Below, piece after piece: positions 21,429 to 30,796 of a stretch of DNA of 36,654 bases. The notes under the pieces are model-generated. The model ran no database searches. It was not told where the DNA came from and was given only the letters and a program-made list of their open reading frames with translations. A program made the position numbers and the translations under genes. Source of the stretch: a virus. The stretch covers positions 1-36,654 of IMG/VR virus record IMGVR_UViG_3300037343_000050; one strand, given 5' to 3'. How positions within the stretch are numbered: the first letter of the stretch is position 1; each line of letters opens with the position of its first letter.

Positions 21429-21811
21429 TGTATAGAATTGTTGAACCGCATGACGTTAGGGGTGCATGGTCTTTTGTTAAAAAAGGTCTAAATCACATCC
21501 TGAGAAAATCACCAGAGTGGTGGATAGCAGAAGATGTGTATGCCTCTCTTGTGGCGAATCGTGCTAACTTGTGGTTATGGATAGAAAACGATCAAGCGGT
21601 TGGTTTTATTGTTGGGTACGTGAATGGTGACACTTTTCATATATGGTGCGCTTACGGACGTTTAACTAATATGATGCAAGCGTTTGATGAGATAGAAAAT
21701 ATGGTCAAAGGTAAATGCACAAAAATTACTTTTGAATCGTGGCGACCAGGATGGGATAAGGTTGCTAGAAAACTTGGATTTTCCCCACGTGGTTGGGTGA
21801 AGGAGCTTTAA
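21428..21811 (+). CDS. GNAT-like protein (T7 gp13-like position)
   Basis: A 127-residue protein: HILRKSPEWWIAEDVYASLV, then NLWLWIENDQAVGFIVGYVN and the late KITFESWRPGWDKVARKLGF. The β-strand order and …KVARKLGFSP near the end resemble the GNAT acetyltransferase fold. Podoviruses often carry such a protein between nozzle and ejection proteins (T7 gp13 is GNAT-like). Catalytic activity is unproven. Confidence 0.65.
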   Translation: MYRIVEPHDVRGAWSFVKKGLNHILRKSPEWWIAEDVYASLVANRANLWLWIENDQAVGFIVGYVNGDTFHIWCAYGRLTNMMQAFDEIENMVKGKCTKITFESWRPGWDKVARKLGFSPRGWVKEL

Positions 21812-21812
21812 T

Positions 21813-22859
21813 ATGTCTATGGGTGGTGGCGGCGGCGGTACGCAAACAGTTAAGACGGAACTAGACCCAACGGTCAAGCCTTATGTAGATTACGGTTTGA
21901 GCGAGGCTCAACGTCTATATCAAGCTGGTCCAATGGAGTTCTATCCTGGACAAACATATGTTGGCCCATCTCAGACGACCCAACAGGGTATGCAGATGGC
22001 CCAACAAAGAGCATTAGCTGGATCACCATTGTTACAGGGTGCACAGCAGACTGTAGGCGCACTACAGACAGCAACCAACCCAGCGTTGGGTGGATTTGCT
22101 GATGTCTACGGCAGGGCAGGATCTAACCCAGCTATGGGGATGACTCAGCAAACAGCACAGGGCGGCTATCTAGGTGGTAACCCATTCTTTGAGGGTGCAT
22201 TCCAACCAGCGGCTCGTGCGGCTCAGGATAAATTTGAGCAAAGTATACGGGGTATCGGCTCGCAAGCGTCTAAATCAGGGCGTTATGGTTCTGGCGCAAT
22301 GGGGCAGTTGCAAGATCGAGCATCTGGCCAGTTTGCCCAAGCATTGACAGACACGGCAGGTCAGCTTGCATACGGAAATTACGATGCAGAGCGTAGGCTA
22401 CAAGAGCAGGCCATCCAGAACGTAGGTAACATTTCAACACAAGGTCTAGAGACGCAATTACAGGCTGCTAGTGGGCTTGGGCAGACTGCGGCATCGGATT
22501 ACCAGCGTCAGCTACAAGCGTCGACTGCGTCGCCTGATATGGCGGCTCAGGACTATGCTGACATACAAAGGCTGATTGACTTAGGTCAGATGCAAGAGGG
22601 TTATCAGGAAATGGCATTAGGTGATGCTATGAATCGGTTTAATTTTGCACAAGCTGCTCCTTCTGCCAACCTACAGTCTTACTTGTCTGCGGCATTCGGC
22701 TCACCTATGGGTCAGCAAACATCTCAGCCTATTTACCGAAATCAGGGCGGATCTGCGCTTAGCGGTGGCTTAGCTGGTGCTGGAGTTGCTGGCGCAGCAG
22801 GATTTAACCCGTTATATGGCGCTGGAATCGGCGCGGCTGCCGGTGGATTATTGGGGTAA
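21813..22859 (+). CDS. Internal virion / DNA ejection protein A
   Basis: A 348-residue protein starting MSMGGGGGGTQTVKTELDPT, rich in Gly, Ala and Gln, with FEQSIRGIGSQASKSGRYGS and DTAGQLAYGNYDAERRLQEQ. The C-terminus is a Gly/Ala hydrophobic stretch (GGLAGAGVAGAAGFNPLYGA) that could insert into membrane. This family is common in podoviruses at the ejection-protein position. Confidence 0.7.
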   Translation: MSMGGGGGGTQTVKTELDPTVKPYVDYGLSEAQRLYQAGPMEFYPGQTYVGPSQTTQQGMQMAQQRALAGSPLLQGAQQTVGALQTATNPALGGFADVYGRAGSNPAMGMTQQTAQGGYLGGNPFFEGAFQPAARAAQDKFEQSIRGIGSQASKSGRYGSGAMGQLQDRASGQFAQALTDTAGQLAYGNYDAERRLQEQAIQNVGNISTQGLETQLQAASGLGQTAASDYQRQLQASTASPDMAAQDYADIQRLIDLGQMQEGYQEMALGDAMNRFNFAQAAPSANLQSYLSAAFGSPMGQQTSQPIYRNQGGSALSGGLAGAGVAGAAGFNPLYGAGIGAAAGGLLG

Positions 22860-22863
22860 TGAT

Positions 22864-23379
22864 ATGAGTGGAATAGAACCAATCTTAATCGGCGCGGCAT
22901 TAGGCGCAGGAACTTCAGCAATCACAGGCGGTGACCCACTTACCGGCGCACTTATCGGGGGCGCTACAGGCGGCTTTGGATCGGGCATTGGTGGTGCGGC
23001 AGGTGGCGCAGGCGGTGGTGCGAGTCCGTTGGCCACAGCAGGCACAAGTTCATTTGCTTCTGCGGCTCCTGTCTTGCCGCCTTCTGGTGCTATCGGCCCA
23101 CTTACGTATGGGTCTATTACGCCGACAGAGTTTATTGGCTTGCCGTTTGGTGAACAGTTAGGATTGGCAGGCCAGTCCCTTTCGGGTCTAGCAGATATTG
23201 ACCTAAGCAAATTGTCTGGTATGGGTAATATGATGGGTGGTCAGCAACAACAACAGCAACCTTCTCTAACCCCTGCTCCTGCGCTAAGAGGTCAACCAGT
23301 CAACATGAACGACCCTATATTGTCACTATTAGAAGAACAGCGTCGCCCACAACAACGTGGTCGCATCTCTTTACTTTGA
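22864..23379 (+). CDS. Gly-rich internal/ejection protein B
   Basis: A 171-residue protein from ATG 22864, 4 bases after the previous stop; an earlier in-frame start at 22777 overlaps that gene. It begins MSGIEPILIGAALGAGTSAI and has a long Gly/Ala segment resembling a glycine-zipper membrane element, then a Pro/Gln tail with QQQQQQ. It may help form a DNA channel during ejection. Confidence 0.65.
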   Translation: MSGIEPILIGAALGAGTSAITGGDPLTGALIGGATGGFGSGIGGAAGGAGGGASPLATAGTSSFASAAPVLPPSGAIGPLTYGSITPTEFIGLPFGEQLGLAGQSLSGLADIDLSKLSGMGNMMGGQQQQQQPSLTPAPALRGQPVNMNDPILSLLEEQRRPQQRGRISLL

Positions 23380-23387
23380 GGTAAGTT

Positions 23388-24791
23388 ATGGCAACCGGAT
23401 ATTTACAAAGTCTCTTGGGCGAAAATTACGAAGACACTAGACGATCAGCGCTAAACCAAGGCCTATTGGCGGCTGGTTTACAAGGCTTGGCGGCTAGTGG
23501 CCCATCTCTCACGCCTACATCTGCCGGTCAGGTCCTGGGTCAGGCTGGTATGGCTGGTGTGCAAGCCTACGGCGGAGCTATGGATCAGGCGGAACAACAG
23601 GGCATTAGGCGCATGGAACGTCAAGATGCTCAATCTGTTAAAGACCGTGAGGCAGAATTTAACCAAGCCCTGCAAGGTGTCTATGGTTCAAATGGGCAAA
23701 TTAATTACCCAGCATTACAGTCTGTCATTACTCGATTCCCTGATATGGCTTCGGGCGCTGTGAGTGCCATTAAATCTGGTGTCAGACCAGTAGTTGCTTC
23801 ACCAAAGCCAGAAATGATAATTTTAAAGCCTGGGGAAATGGGCTATGTAATGGGGCCAAACGGCAAACCACAATTAGTTGCTTCTTCGCCAGAAAAACAG
23901 GGAACAGTTATTGACCTTAATACCGATGCTTATATGTTATTCAAGTATAGGACAAAGGATTTTGCTGCACTTCCCCAAGATGCACAGGCCGACGTTCTAC
24001 GGTTTAAGAATGCACCTGATGATGCTAAAGCACAAGAGCTGTCTTTAGCTAGAGAGCAAGTGGCGTTTACCCAGCCAAACATAACAACCCCACAGGCTAC
24101 TGGGCGGTCAAATTTTATTAACCCACCTGCGGCTCCACAGGCAGAAACACCAACAGCAAAACCTATGTTTTTTGGTATGGGCGCAGAAGCACTAAGCAAA
24201 CCATTGCGCGAAAATGAAGTCCCAATTATACAAAGCCAAGGCGTTAGTCCGCAAAACAAAGAAAAACTTTTGCTTGATCAACCTGCTCAAACTGGCGCTA
24301 TGGAATACACGATTGACACAATGCGGCAAATGCGTAACAGCGCGGCAGAGGTTTATAACCATCCGTCCATGCAATCTGCGTTTGGTTTTGGCGGGCAATC
24401 TTTTTCAGCTATACCTGGCACTGGTGCGGCAGATGTAAAAGCGTTAATTGATACACTTAAAAACCAATCGTTTGTGACGGGATTGCAGAATATGCGTAAT
24501 TCAAACCCAACAGGCGGTGGTGTTGGTAATGTGTCAAACGCAGAGGGAGGGCGATTTGAAAACCTGTTTCAAAACTTAGAGCAAGCGCAATCACCAGAAG
24601 CAGCAGAAAAAGCGTTTCTTGCGTTAATAAAAGAAATGGAATTAGCGGAAGGTCGAATCAAAAATGCTTACAAACGCACATATGGCGATGTTCCTGAACT
24701 GACGTTACGACCTTATGTAAAGCCTGAAAAGTTTACAAGAGGTAAAAAGCCAGAAGAGCGTAGACCTTTATCCGAAATTATGGGGCAATGA
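23388..24791 (+). CDS. Internal virion / DNA ejection protein C
   Basis: A 467-residue protein starting MATGYLQSLLGENYEDTRRS. The N-terminal 110 residues are Ala/Gly/Gln-rich (GLQGLAASGPSLTPTSAGQV); the middle has LKPGEMGYVMGPNGKPQLV; the C-terminal half is helical. No enzyme motif seen. The position between ejection proteins and fibres fits a pilot protein. Confidence 0.65.
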   Translation: MATGYLQSLLGENYEDTRRSALNQGLLAAGLQGLAASGPSLTPTSAGQVLGQAGMAGVQAYGGAMDQAEQQGIRRMERQDAQSVKDREAEFNQALQGVYGSNGQINYPALQSVITRFPDMASGAVSAIKSGVRPVVASPKPEMIILKPGEMGYVMGPNGKPQLVASSPEKQGTVIDLNTDAYMLFKYRTKDFAALPQDAQADVLRFKNAPDDAKAQELSLAREQVAFTQPNITTPQATGRSNFINPPAAPQAETPTAKPMFFGMGAEALSKPLRENEVPIIQSQGVSPQNKEKLLLDQPAQTGAMEYTIDTMRQMRNSAAEVYNHPSMQSAFGFGGQSFSAIPGTGAADVKALIDTLKNQSFVTGLQNMRNSNPTGGGVGNVSNAEGGRFENLFQNLEQAQSPEAAEKAFLALIKEMELAEGRIKNAYKRTYGDVPELTLRPYVKPEKFTRGKKPEERRPLSEIMGQ

Positions 24792-24792
24792 T

Positions 24793-26532
24793 ATGGCAAC
24801 CTTATTGGAAAAAATCCAGTCGGCTAGAAACGAGGGATATACCGATCAGGAAATCTCAATCTATATGAGCCAGTCTGATCCTCGGTTTGCTGAGGCTTTA
24901 CAGGAAGGCTATAGTCTTGGTGATGTCGCTTCGTTTCTAACAACACGGCAAACACAAAACCCTGCGGTTCAATTCGACCCACTGTCTGTTGGACAACTTA
25001 GTGAGCAAGACCAAGCACGAGGCAGTGCCGCACAAGCTCAATTTAGAAACGTTGCAGGGCAAGCAATCCAAAACTTTCCTAGATCGGCGGCAAACTTAGC
25101 AGGCGATGTTTTTTCTGCTATTACTAGCCCATTACAAACAGCTAAAACAGTTTTAGATTTAGGTGCTGGTGCAATACAAGCGGCTTTACCAGAAAGCATT
25201 GTGCAAGCAATTGGCGCTGACCCCAAATCAAGAGAAGTTGCCGCACAGGTTGGTCAATTCTATGTTGATCGTTATGGTTCGGTAGAAGGGGCAACTAAGG
25301 CTATAGCTGAAGACCCTGCTGGCGTTTTAGCTGATGTGGCTAGTATTGCATTTGGCGGCAGTGCGGCATTGCGTGGGGCGGCTGGTGCTACCAAATTAGC
25401 GACAGGAGGGCGAGTTACGTTACCTAGTGTACAAGCTGCTGGTGAAACCCTACGGGCTGGTGGTGCGATGATCGACCCTTTAGCAATAGTTGGCAGGGGA
25501 GTTACATCAGCAGCAAGAGGGACAGGGAATGTGCTTGCACCAGTGTTAGGTATGACTACAGGTGCAGGGCAAGAGCCTATCCGTCAAGCCTTTACTGCTG
25601 GTCGAGAAGGCGGAGCAAGAGCTGAGCAGTTTCGCGCAAACATTAGCGGAACAGCAGATCAGATGGATATTTTAACGGCGGCAAAAGAAAACCTTGTCGC
25701 CATTAGGAATGACCGATCACAAGCGTACCAGTCTGGAATGGTTAATATTGCAAACGATAAAACACAACTGTCGTTTTCAGGCATTGATAACGCAATTAAA
25801 AAAGCAGAGGGTCGTACACGATACCAAAATAAAGTAGTAGACCAACAGGCGGCTGATGCTTTAAATGAGGCTAAAGATGTTATTAATGGATGGAAGCAGT
25901 CAGACCCTGTTTTGTATCACACGCCAGAAGGCATGGATGCGCTAAAGCAGTCTATCGGTGCAATACTAGACAATCTTGAGCCTAACAAAAATGCGTTTAA
26001 CACTGTCAATCAAGTTTACAACTCAGTTAAATCTGAAATTGTAAAGCAAGCACCGACCTACGCTAACACAATGAAATCGTACACAGATGCCTCAGAGACA
26101 ATTCGGGAAATTGAAAAGTCCTTGTCATTAGGGAATAAATCCTCTGCTGATACAGCAATGCGTAAACTGCAATCTTTGATGCGGGACAACGTAAACACAA
26201 ACTTTGGCATGAGAACACGGGTAGGCAGGCAATTAGAGGAACAAGGTGGCAATATGATGATGCCAGGTCTTGCTGGCCAGTCGCTCCAATCACTAGCTCC
26301 TAGAGGCATACAGGGCGCTACCGCTATTGGACAAACCGGAGTAGCGGGGATGATTGGTGGTATACCAGCGGCTATTGGGTCTGCGGTTGCTTCATCTCCG
26401 AGGGCTGTGGGTGAAGCGGCATTTATAACTGGTGTTGGTGCAAGGGGAATGGATGCGGTACGGAAAATACCAGCATTATTAAGTCCTGACTTGTACAACC
26501 TCTTGTACCAGACAGAACGCACAACTCAATAA
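24793..26532 (+). CDS. Internal virion / DNA ejection protein D
   Basis: A 579-residue protein starting MATLLEKIQSARNEGYTDQE, where GYTDQEISIYMSQ is a short helical motif repeated as GYSLGDVASFLTTR. A hydrophobic Ala-rich middle (about residues 90-190) and a hydrophobic C-terminal part (GQTGVAGMIGGIPAAIGSAV) suggest membrane insertion. Likely the largest ejection protein; no lytic transglycosylase motif seen. Confidence 0.65.
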   Translation: MATLLEKIQSARNEGYTDQEISIYMSQSDPRFAEALQEGYSLGDVASFLTTRQTQNPAVQFDPLSVGQLSEQDQARGSAAQAQFRNVAGQAIQNFPRSAANLAGDVFSAITSPLQTAKTVLDLGAGAIQAALPESIVQAIGADPKSREVAAQVGQFYVDRYGSVEGATKAIAEDPAGVLADVASIAFGGSAALRGAAGATKLATGGRVTLPSVQAAGETLRAGGAMIDPLAIVGRGVTSAARGTGNVLAPVLGMTTGAGQEPIRQAFTAGREGGARAEQFRANISGTADQMDILTAAKENLVAIRNDRSQAYQSGMVNIANDKTQLSFSGIDNAIKKAEGRTRYQNKVVDQQAADALNEAKDVINGWKQSDPVLYHTPEGMDALKQSIGAILDNLEPNKNAFNTVNQVYNSVKSEIVKQAPTYANTMKSYTDASETIREIEKSLSLGNKSSADTAMRKLQSLMRDNVNTNFGMRTRVGRQLEEQGGNMMMPGLAGQSLQSLAPRGIQGATAIGQTGVAGMIGGIPAAIGSAVASSPRAVGEAAFITGVGARGMDAVRKIPALLSPDLYNLLYQTERTTQ

Positions 26533-26541
26533 AGGACGACA

Positions 26542-27276
26542 ATGGCAAAGACGAAAATCTCGGAGTTCGACTCCAATCCGGTAAACAATACCGATATTGA
26601 CGGTATTAACTTAGCCGAAGGTATGGCACCAGGTCTCGTAAACAATGCCCTACGAGAGTTAATGGCGCAGCTAAAAAATCAGTTGACTGGCACAGACGAT
26701 GATAATCACACAATCGGTGGCAATCTTGTTGTTAACGGAACGTTAACTGTTGGAAGCAACTTAGCCGATGCTTTTCCTAGTGGTACTAAGTTGTTGTTTA
26801 ATCAGACCACAGCACCTACTGGTTGGGTTAAAGATACAACGCACAATAACAAGGCTTTGCGTGTTGTATCTGGCACAGCGGGCTCTGGTGGTTCGGTAGC
26901 TTTCACGACAGCATTTAGTAGCAGTTCAGTTGGTGCCACTACGCTTACAGAGGCACAGTTACCAAGCCACAATCACAGCTTCAGCGGGACTACTGTTAGC
27001 GCTGGAGGGCACACACACACCATTACCGACCCCGGACATAATCACCGATACGGGGCCAACTACAATGCCGGATTAGGCCAAAATGGCCCGTCTATATCTG
27101 AAGGATCTTCTTATAACACGAGTACTAAAGTCACCGGGATCTCTATAAATGCCGTCGGCGGCCATGACCATACGTTTAGCGGTACAACAGGAGCTGTGGG
27201 CAGTAGCGCAACGCACACACACTCACTAAGCCTTGCTGTCCAGTATGTTGACGTTATTATAGCTACGAAAGATTAA
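26542..27276 (+). CDS. Tail fibre / collar protein with His-x-His motifs
   Basis: A 244-residue protein. Residues 1-45 (MAKTKISEFDSNPVNNTDID then LREL) form an attachment region shared with the fibre at 28124. Residues 80-100 (PSGTKLLFNQTTAPTGWVKD) match the phage tail-collar domain. The C-terminus has five HxH motifs (143, 157, 166, 208, 225), as in the metal-threaded tip of T4 gp37-like fibres. A receptor-binding role is likely. Confidence 0.8.
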   Translation: MAKTKISEFDSNPVNNTDIDGINLAEGMAPGLVNNALRELMAQLKNQLTGTDDDNHTIGGNLVVNGTLTVGSNLADAFPSGTKLLFNQTTAPTGWVKDTTHNNKALRVVSGTAGSGGSVAFTTAFSSSSVGATTLTEAQLPSHNHSFSGTTVSAGGHTHTITDPGHNHRYGANYNAGLGQNGPSISEGSSYNTSTKVTGISINAVGGHDHTFSGTTGAVGSSATHTHSLSLAVQYVDVIIATKD

Positions 27277-27278
27277 TT

Positions 27279-27836
27279 ATGAAACTTAGTAATTATATTC
27301 AGGTATTTGAAAATATAATTCCTCTAGATTTATGTGACAGAATTATAGAAGAATATGAAAGCACAAAAATATGGAGATCTGCATCTATTAAAGATGGTAG
27401 CGTAGATAAAAAAATACGTTCTGTTAATACTATTCCAATTTCTTGCGATGATGTTATTAGCCAAAACACAAATTCTAGAAAAGAAATTGACACCTACCTT
27501 TTCCGTAGTGCTGCTGTTGCAGTGGGAAGATATACAGAGATGTTTCCGGCTTCACGGATCGAGGAAGACTCAGGTTATGAACTTTTAAGGTATGGAGAAG
27601 GAGATTTTTATATTCAACATACGGACTCGTTTAAAGGGGCATCAAGGTCGGTATCTTGCTCGTTTCTGTTAAATGATGAGTATGAGGGTGGGGATTTTGG
27701 TTTTTTCGACAAAGAACTTAAAATTAAGGTTCCAAAAGGATGCGCGTTGATGTTCCCCTCTAATTTTATGTACCCACACGAAGTTTTGCCTGTCACCAAG
27801 GGCACGCGCTACTCTATCATAACTTGGTTTGTGTAA
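27279..27836 (+). CDS. 2-oxoglutarate/Fe(II) dioxygenase
   Basis: A 185-residue protein. The jelly-roll signature is present: QHTD gives H114 and D116, the distal H167 lies in MYPHEVLPVTKGTRYSI, and R177 would bind 2-oxoglutarate. It resembles prolyl-4-hydroxylase-type enzymes common in aquatic phages. It sits between the two fibre genes, so hydroxylation of a virion protein or host target is possible. The gene looks more A+T-rich at its 5' end than its neighbours. Confidence 0.85.
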   Translation: MKLSNYIQVFENIIPLDLCDRIIEEYESTKIWRSASIKDGSVDKKIRSVNTIPISCDDVISQNTNSRKEIDTYLFRSAAVAVGRYTEMFPASRIEEDSGYELLRYGEGDFYIQHTDSFKGASRSVSCSFLLNDEYEGGDFGFFDKELKIKVPKGCALMFPSNFMYPHEVLPVTKGTRYSIITWFV

Positions 27837-27838
27837 CT

Positions 27839-28120
27839 ATGAAAATCGAATCTAAAGCCAATTGCCCGCTAGACAGCTTTAACCCGTGTCGGCAAACAGA
27901 TTGCGCCTGGTTTACTCAATTGCGCGGAAACAACCCTCAAACAGGTAAAGAAATAGATGAGTGGGGTTGCGCTATTGCTTGGATACCCGTTCTATTGATT
28001 GAAAACTCTCAACAGCAAAAAAGTACGGGCGCAGCAGTCGAGAGCTTTAGGAACGAGATGGTGCAAGCCAATGCTTCTACAGCAGAACTGATCTCTAACC
28101 AACATAAAATACTGGGGTAA
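27839..28120 (+). CDS. Small cysteine-containing fibre-region protein
   Basis: A 93-residue protein from ATG 27839, two bases after the previous stop. It starts MKIESKANCPLDSFNPCRQT, then DCAWFTQLRGNNPQTGKE and WGCAIAWIPVLLIENS. The four early cysteines could bind metal. This short family recurs near fibre genes in environmental phages; function unknown. Confidence 0.75.
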   Translation: MKIESKANCPLDSFNPCRQTDCAWFTQLRGNNPQTGKEIDEWGCAIAWIPVLLIENSQQQKSTGAAVESFRNEMVQANASTAELISNQHKILG

Positions 28121-28123
28121 TCA

Positions 28124-29476
28124 ATGTCTAAGGATAAGATCAGCCAATACAGCACAACCAATGCTCTCAACACCGATATTGGTGGGATTGATATTGATGA
28201 AAATTGCTTGCCATCAAATTTGAATGATTCCGTGCGCGAGGTGATGGTTCAGCTAAAAGAGTTTCAAGATGGCTCTAGTGCCGACTCTTTTACAACTGCC
28301 AACATTATTGCAACAGGCGGATCAGTAAACGGCGCAACAGTGGGCGCTTCAACAGCAAGCACAGGTGCGTTTACCACGCTGGGCGCTACAGGAACATCTA
28401 CGCTGGCTGCTGTGAATGCTACTACGGTTACACTAGGCGGCACGAATGGCCTGACATTTAACGATTCCACAAAGATGGGTTCTGCCAACTCACTGGGTAT
28501 GCGTAACCGCATCATCAACGGTGACATGCGGATTGACCAGAGGAACGCTGGGACTGCTGTTACTGTGACAGCATCTAATACTTTTGGTGTGGACAGGATG
28601 TTTTCTCAGAATTTGACTGGGACTGGGGTTATCACAACACAACAGTCCACGCTTGGCGGGGTTAAGAGTCTTAAAGTTACCGCAACAACTGCCGTAACTG
28701 CCCTGACTACTGATCTATTTGTTAGAGGTGTGGAACAACGCTTAGAAGCACAGAATGTTCACGATCTAAATGGTAAAACAATAACTGTCTCATTCAGAGT
28801 TGAAACAAACTGGTCGGGTAATTTACCAATAAGCTTCTTAAACTCAGATTCAAGCAGAAGTTATGTGGTGGATAGACCTGTTGTTTCAGGGGTCAACAAT
28901 ATAGCTATTACCCTGCCACTTGAGAGTACGACAGTTTTGGTAAACACGAATGCCTCTGGTTTTACGGTGTCTATAGGATTCAATAATGAAGCCACTTTCC
29001 GTACAGCCACAACAGGCTCATGGCTTGCAGGTAGCTTTTATGTATCCACCACCTCAACCCAATGGGCTAAAACCACAGGTAACTTCATCAACATCACCGA
29101 CCTACAACTTGAAGAAGGCTCAGTAGCCACACCTTTTGAGCGCAGACCGATTGGGGTGGAGCTGGCGCTGTGTCAGAGGTATTATCAGCATTACATTACT
29201 CCGCCACTTAGAGGTGTTGTGGGCACCACAACCGTATTAAACAGAATGGGAATGATACTTCCAGTGGCTATGCGAGTACCCGCTACCATTATTGTGGGGG
29301 CGCTTCCAGTTTATGATGGCAATGTGACTACTACTGTGTCATCGGTTGGTACTATATATGGTACCGCGACAAGTATTGAGTTTGACTTTAATCTCGCTGG
29401 ATCGTTGACCCAATACCGACCCGCCATGATTTACACTTCCGGAACAGCCACCGTCACGCTTTCATCGGAATTGTAG
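28124..29476 (+). CDS. Tail fibre / receptor-binding protein
   Basis: A 450-residue protein. The N-terminus (MSKDKISQYSTTNALNTDIG then REVMVQLKEF) matches that of the 26542 fibre. A Thr/Ala/Gly repeat stalk (ATVGASTASTGAFTTLGATG) follows, then RNRIINGDMRIDQRNAG and a β-sandwich ending DLQLEEGSVATPFERRP, a typical carbohydrate-binding domain ending of phage fibres. Likely the host-recognising fibre. Confidence 0.82.
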   Translation: MSKDKISQYSTTNALNTDIGGIDIDENCLPSNLNDSVREVMVQLKEFQDGSSADSFTTANIIATGGSVNGATVGASTASTGAFTTLGATGTSTLAAVNATTVTLGGTNGLTFNDSTKMGSANSLGMRNRIINGDMRIDQRNAGTAVTVTASNTFGVDRMFSQNLTGTGVITTQQSTLGGVKSLKVTATTAVTALTTDLFVRGVEQRLEAQNVHDLNGKTITVSFRVETNWSGNLPISFLNSDSSRSYVVDRPVVSGVNNIAITLPLESTTVLVNTNASGFTVSIGFNNEATFRTATTGSWLAGSFYVSTTSTQWAKTTGNFINITDLQLEEGSVATPFERRPIGVELALCQRYYQHYITPPLRGVVGTTTVLNRMGMILPVAMRVPATIIVGALPVYDGNVTTTVSSVGTIYGTATSIEFDFNLAGSLTQYRPAMIYTSGTATVTLSSEL

Positions 29477-29478
29477 AG

Positions 29479-29922
29479 ATGAACATTCTTACAAGCGAAC
29501 AAGATGTTGATATTCATATCACTGGTGCGTATAAAACACACCCACAGTCAACCACTTTATATGTAAAAACTGGCAAGAAGTATTTGCATCGTGTAGTTAT
29601 GGAACGAGTTCTTGATCGTGTGCTATCTAGGTCTGAGAAGGTTGACCACATCAACGGTGATGGGCTGGATAATAGGCGTGAGAACTTGCGGCTTGCTTCT
29701 CATTCTTGTAACTTAGCAAATAGAGAAAAAACAATAGCTACTGGTAACAGGTTCAAAGGGATAACACAATGCAAGCGAACAGGCGCATGGGAAGCGAAGA
29801 TTATGTTTAACTACAAGACCATCTACCTTGGTAGGTTTACGTCTGACGAAGATGCCGCAAAGTGTTACGACAAAGCCGCGACCGAATATTTTGGCGAATA
29901 CGCACGGAGGAATTTCCAATGA
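29479..29922 (+). CDS. HNH endonuclease with AP2 domain
   Basis: A 147-residue protein. HNH_3 motif: YLHRVVMERV (H37), then KVDHINGDGLDNRRENLR (D56, H57, N59, N65). AP2 domain at residues 90-146 (NRFKGITQCKRTGAWEAKI onward). It resembles free-standing homing endonucleases inserted behind host-recognition genes. It follows the fibre by 2 bases and overlaps the next gene by 4. Confidence 0.88.
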   Translation: MNILTSEQDVDIHITGAYKTHPQSTTLYVKTGKKYLHRVVMERVLDRVLSRSEKVDHINGDGLDNRRENLRLASHSCNLANREKTIATGNRFKGITQCKRTGAWEAKIMFNYKTIYLGRFTSDEDAAKCYDKAATEYFGEYARRNFQ

Positions 29923-30122
29923 CATACAAACTAAACCAATCCTCCCGTATCACCCGCATTGCAGACGGTGCAAGCATTGCTTTTGATGGAACTGCAACAG
30001 ACTACCAAGACTGTTTAGCGTCCATACAATCAGGCGCAGTCTTAATAGATTCTAATGGTGTTGTAATGTCACAAGAGCAAGCTGATGATTTTGTTTCAAA
30101 ACTAGAACAAGAGGTGGGTTAA
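29919..30122 (+). CDS. Small fibre-associated protein, paralogue 1
   Basis: A 67-residue protein from ATG 29919, starting MTYKLNQSSRITRIADGASI. It has the same layout as the next gene (YKL…S.ITR…D.A.I…TDY). Such short genes after fibres are often assembly helpers or tip proteins. The GGAGG at 29906-29910 supplies the ribosome site. Confidence 0.7.
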   Translation: MTYKLNQSSRITRIADGASIAFDGTATDYQDCLASIQSGAVLIDSNGVVMSQEQADDFVSKLEQEVG

Positions 30123-30416
30123 ATGTACAAATTAACAAGTGGTGATTCCATCACAAGACTTTCCGATATGGCTTTTATACCTGCTGACCCAGCCAACACC
30201 GACTACGCCAATTATTTAATCTGGCTTGCAGAAGGCAACATTCCCACACCGGCCGACATTCCACCACCACCCACCTACCAACAACTCCGGGCCGTTGAGT
30301 ACAACCTCAAAAGCACAGGTGAGCAGTTTGGGATGCAATATGACGATGCTAAAAACAGCACGACGACATGGGTGGACTGGCAAGACGACATCAAAACAAG
30401 GATTCCTAAGACATGA
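30123..30416 (+). CDS. Small fibre-associated protein, paralogue 2
   Basis: A 97-residue protein starting [20 protein letters not shown], then [19 protein letters not shown]. This IPADPxNxDYxxYLxWLxxGN pattern is widespread next to phage fibre genes. The C-terminal 45 residues have no match in paralogue 1. Function probably in fibre assembly. Confidence 0.75.
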   Translation: MYKLTSGDSITRLSDMAFIPADPANTDYANYLIWLAEGNIPTPADIPPPPTYQQLRAVEYNLKSTGEQFGMQYDDAKNSTTTWVDWQDDIKTRIPKT

Positions 30417-30432
30417 TTACGGAGCCTATCAA

Positions 30433-30615
30433 ATGAGCAACGGATTAGAAAAATACTTGAGCGACACACTCGATGCTAATGACATGGGTTTGTCTAAATA
30501 CTACTGCCCTGTCTGTAAGCGCGATTTGCCTGTTCTGGCGGGTGTAATTACGCATGACAAGATTCCACACGGGGGGGTGACAAGTTGTCCCCTACCTTTT
30601 GAGAAAACGGTATGA
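30433..30615 (+). CDS. Small zinc-ribbon-like protein
   Basis: A 60-residue protein from ATG 30433. It has YYCPVCKRDLP and later a Cys in TSCPLPF with nearby His residues, so a minimal metal site is possible. No family recognised. Confidence 0.55.
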   Translation: MSNGLEKYLSDTLDANDMGLSKYYCPVCKRDLPVLAGVITHDKIPHGGVTSCPLPFEKTV

Positions 30616-30689
30616 TCTGCCTTTACGTAACTAACATCGACTTTACTAAAGATGGCATCAAAGCTGCGATACCGAAGCCAGAAGCGTAA
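30612..30689 (+). CDS. Possible 25-residue mini-gene
   Basis: ATG 30612 overlaps the previous stop (ATGA) and the frame reads MICLYVTNIDFTKDGIKAAI then PKPEA. Overlap geometry is the only support. Function unknown. Confidence 0.35.
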   Translation: MICLYVTNIDFTKDGIKAAIPKPEA

Positions 30690-30796
30690 CCAACTAAATT
30701 GCTAAAGAAATCTGTTTAATTTTATCCTAGCGTTAATAGTCAAAGATCGACAGATAAAAGGAATAACCATGCTATCAAAACATCGAGGGTGGAGCA

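Noticed and set aside
22848-23210. Pro/Ala-rich minus-strand frame
   Set aside because: Antisense to the Gly/Ala-rich ejection protein; composition is explained by that.
26058-26522. 154-codon minus-strand frame
   Set aside because: Antisense to the 579-residue ejection protein in an operon otherwise on the plus strand.
26542-29476. Diversity-generating retroelement acting on a fibre
   Set aside because: No reverse transcriptase and no template/variable repeat pair near the fibre genes.
30690-30796. Geneless gap before the lysis cluster as a promoter region
   Set aside because: TTGCTA and TTATCC are at 17-base spacing but the match is weak; I see no convincing promoter or terminator.
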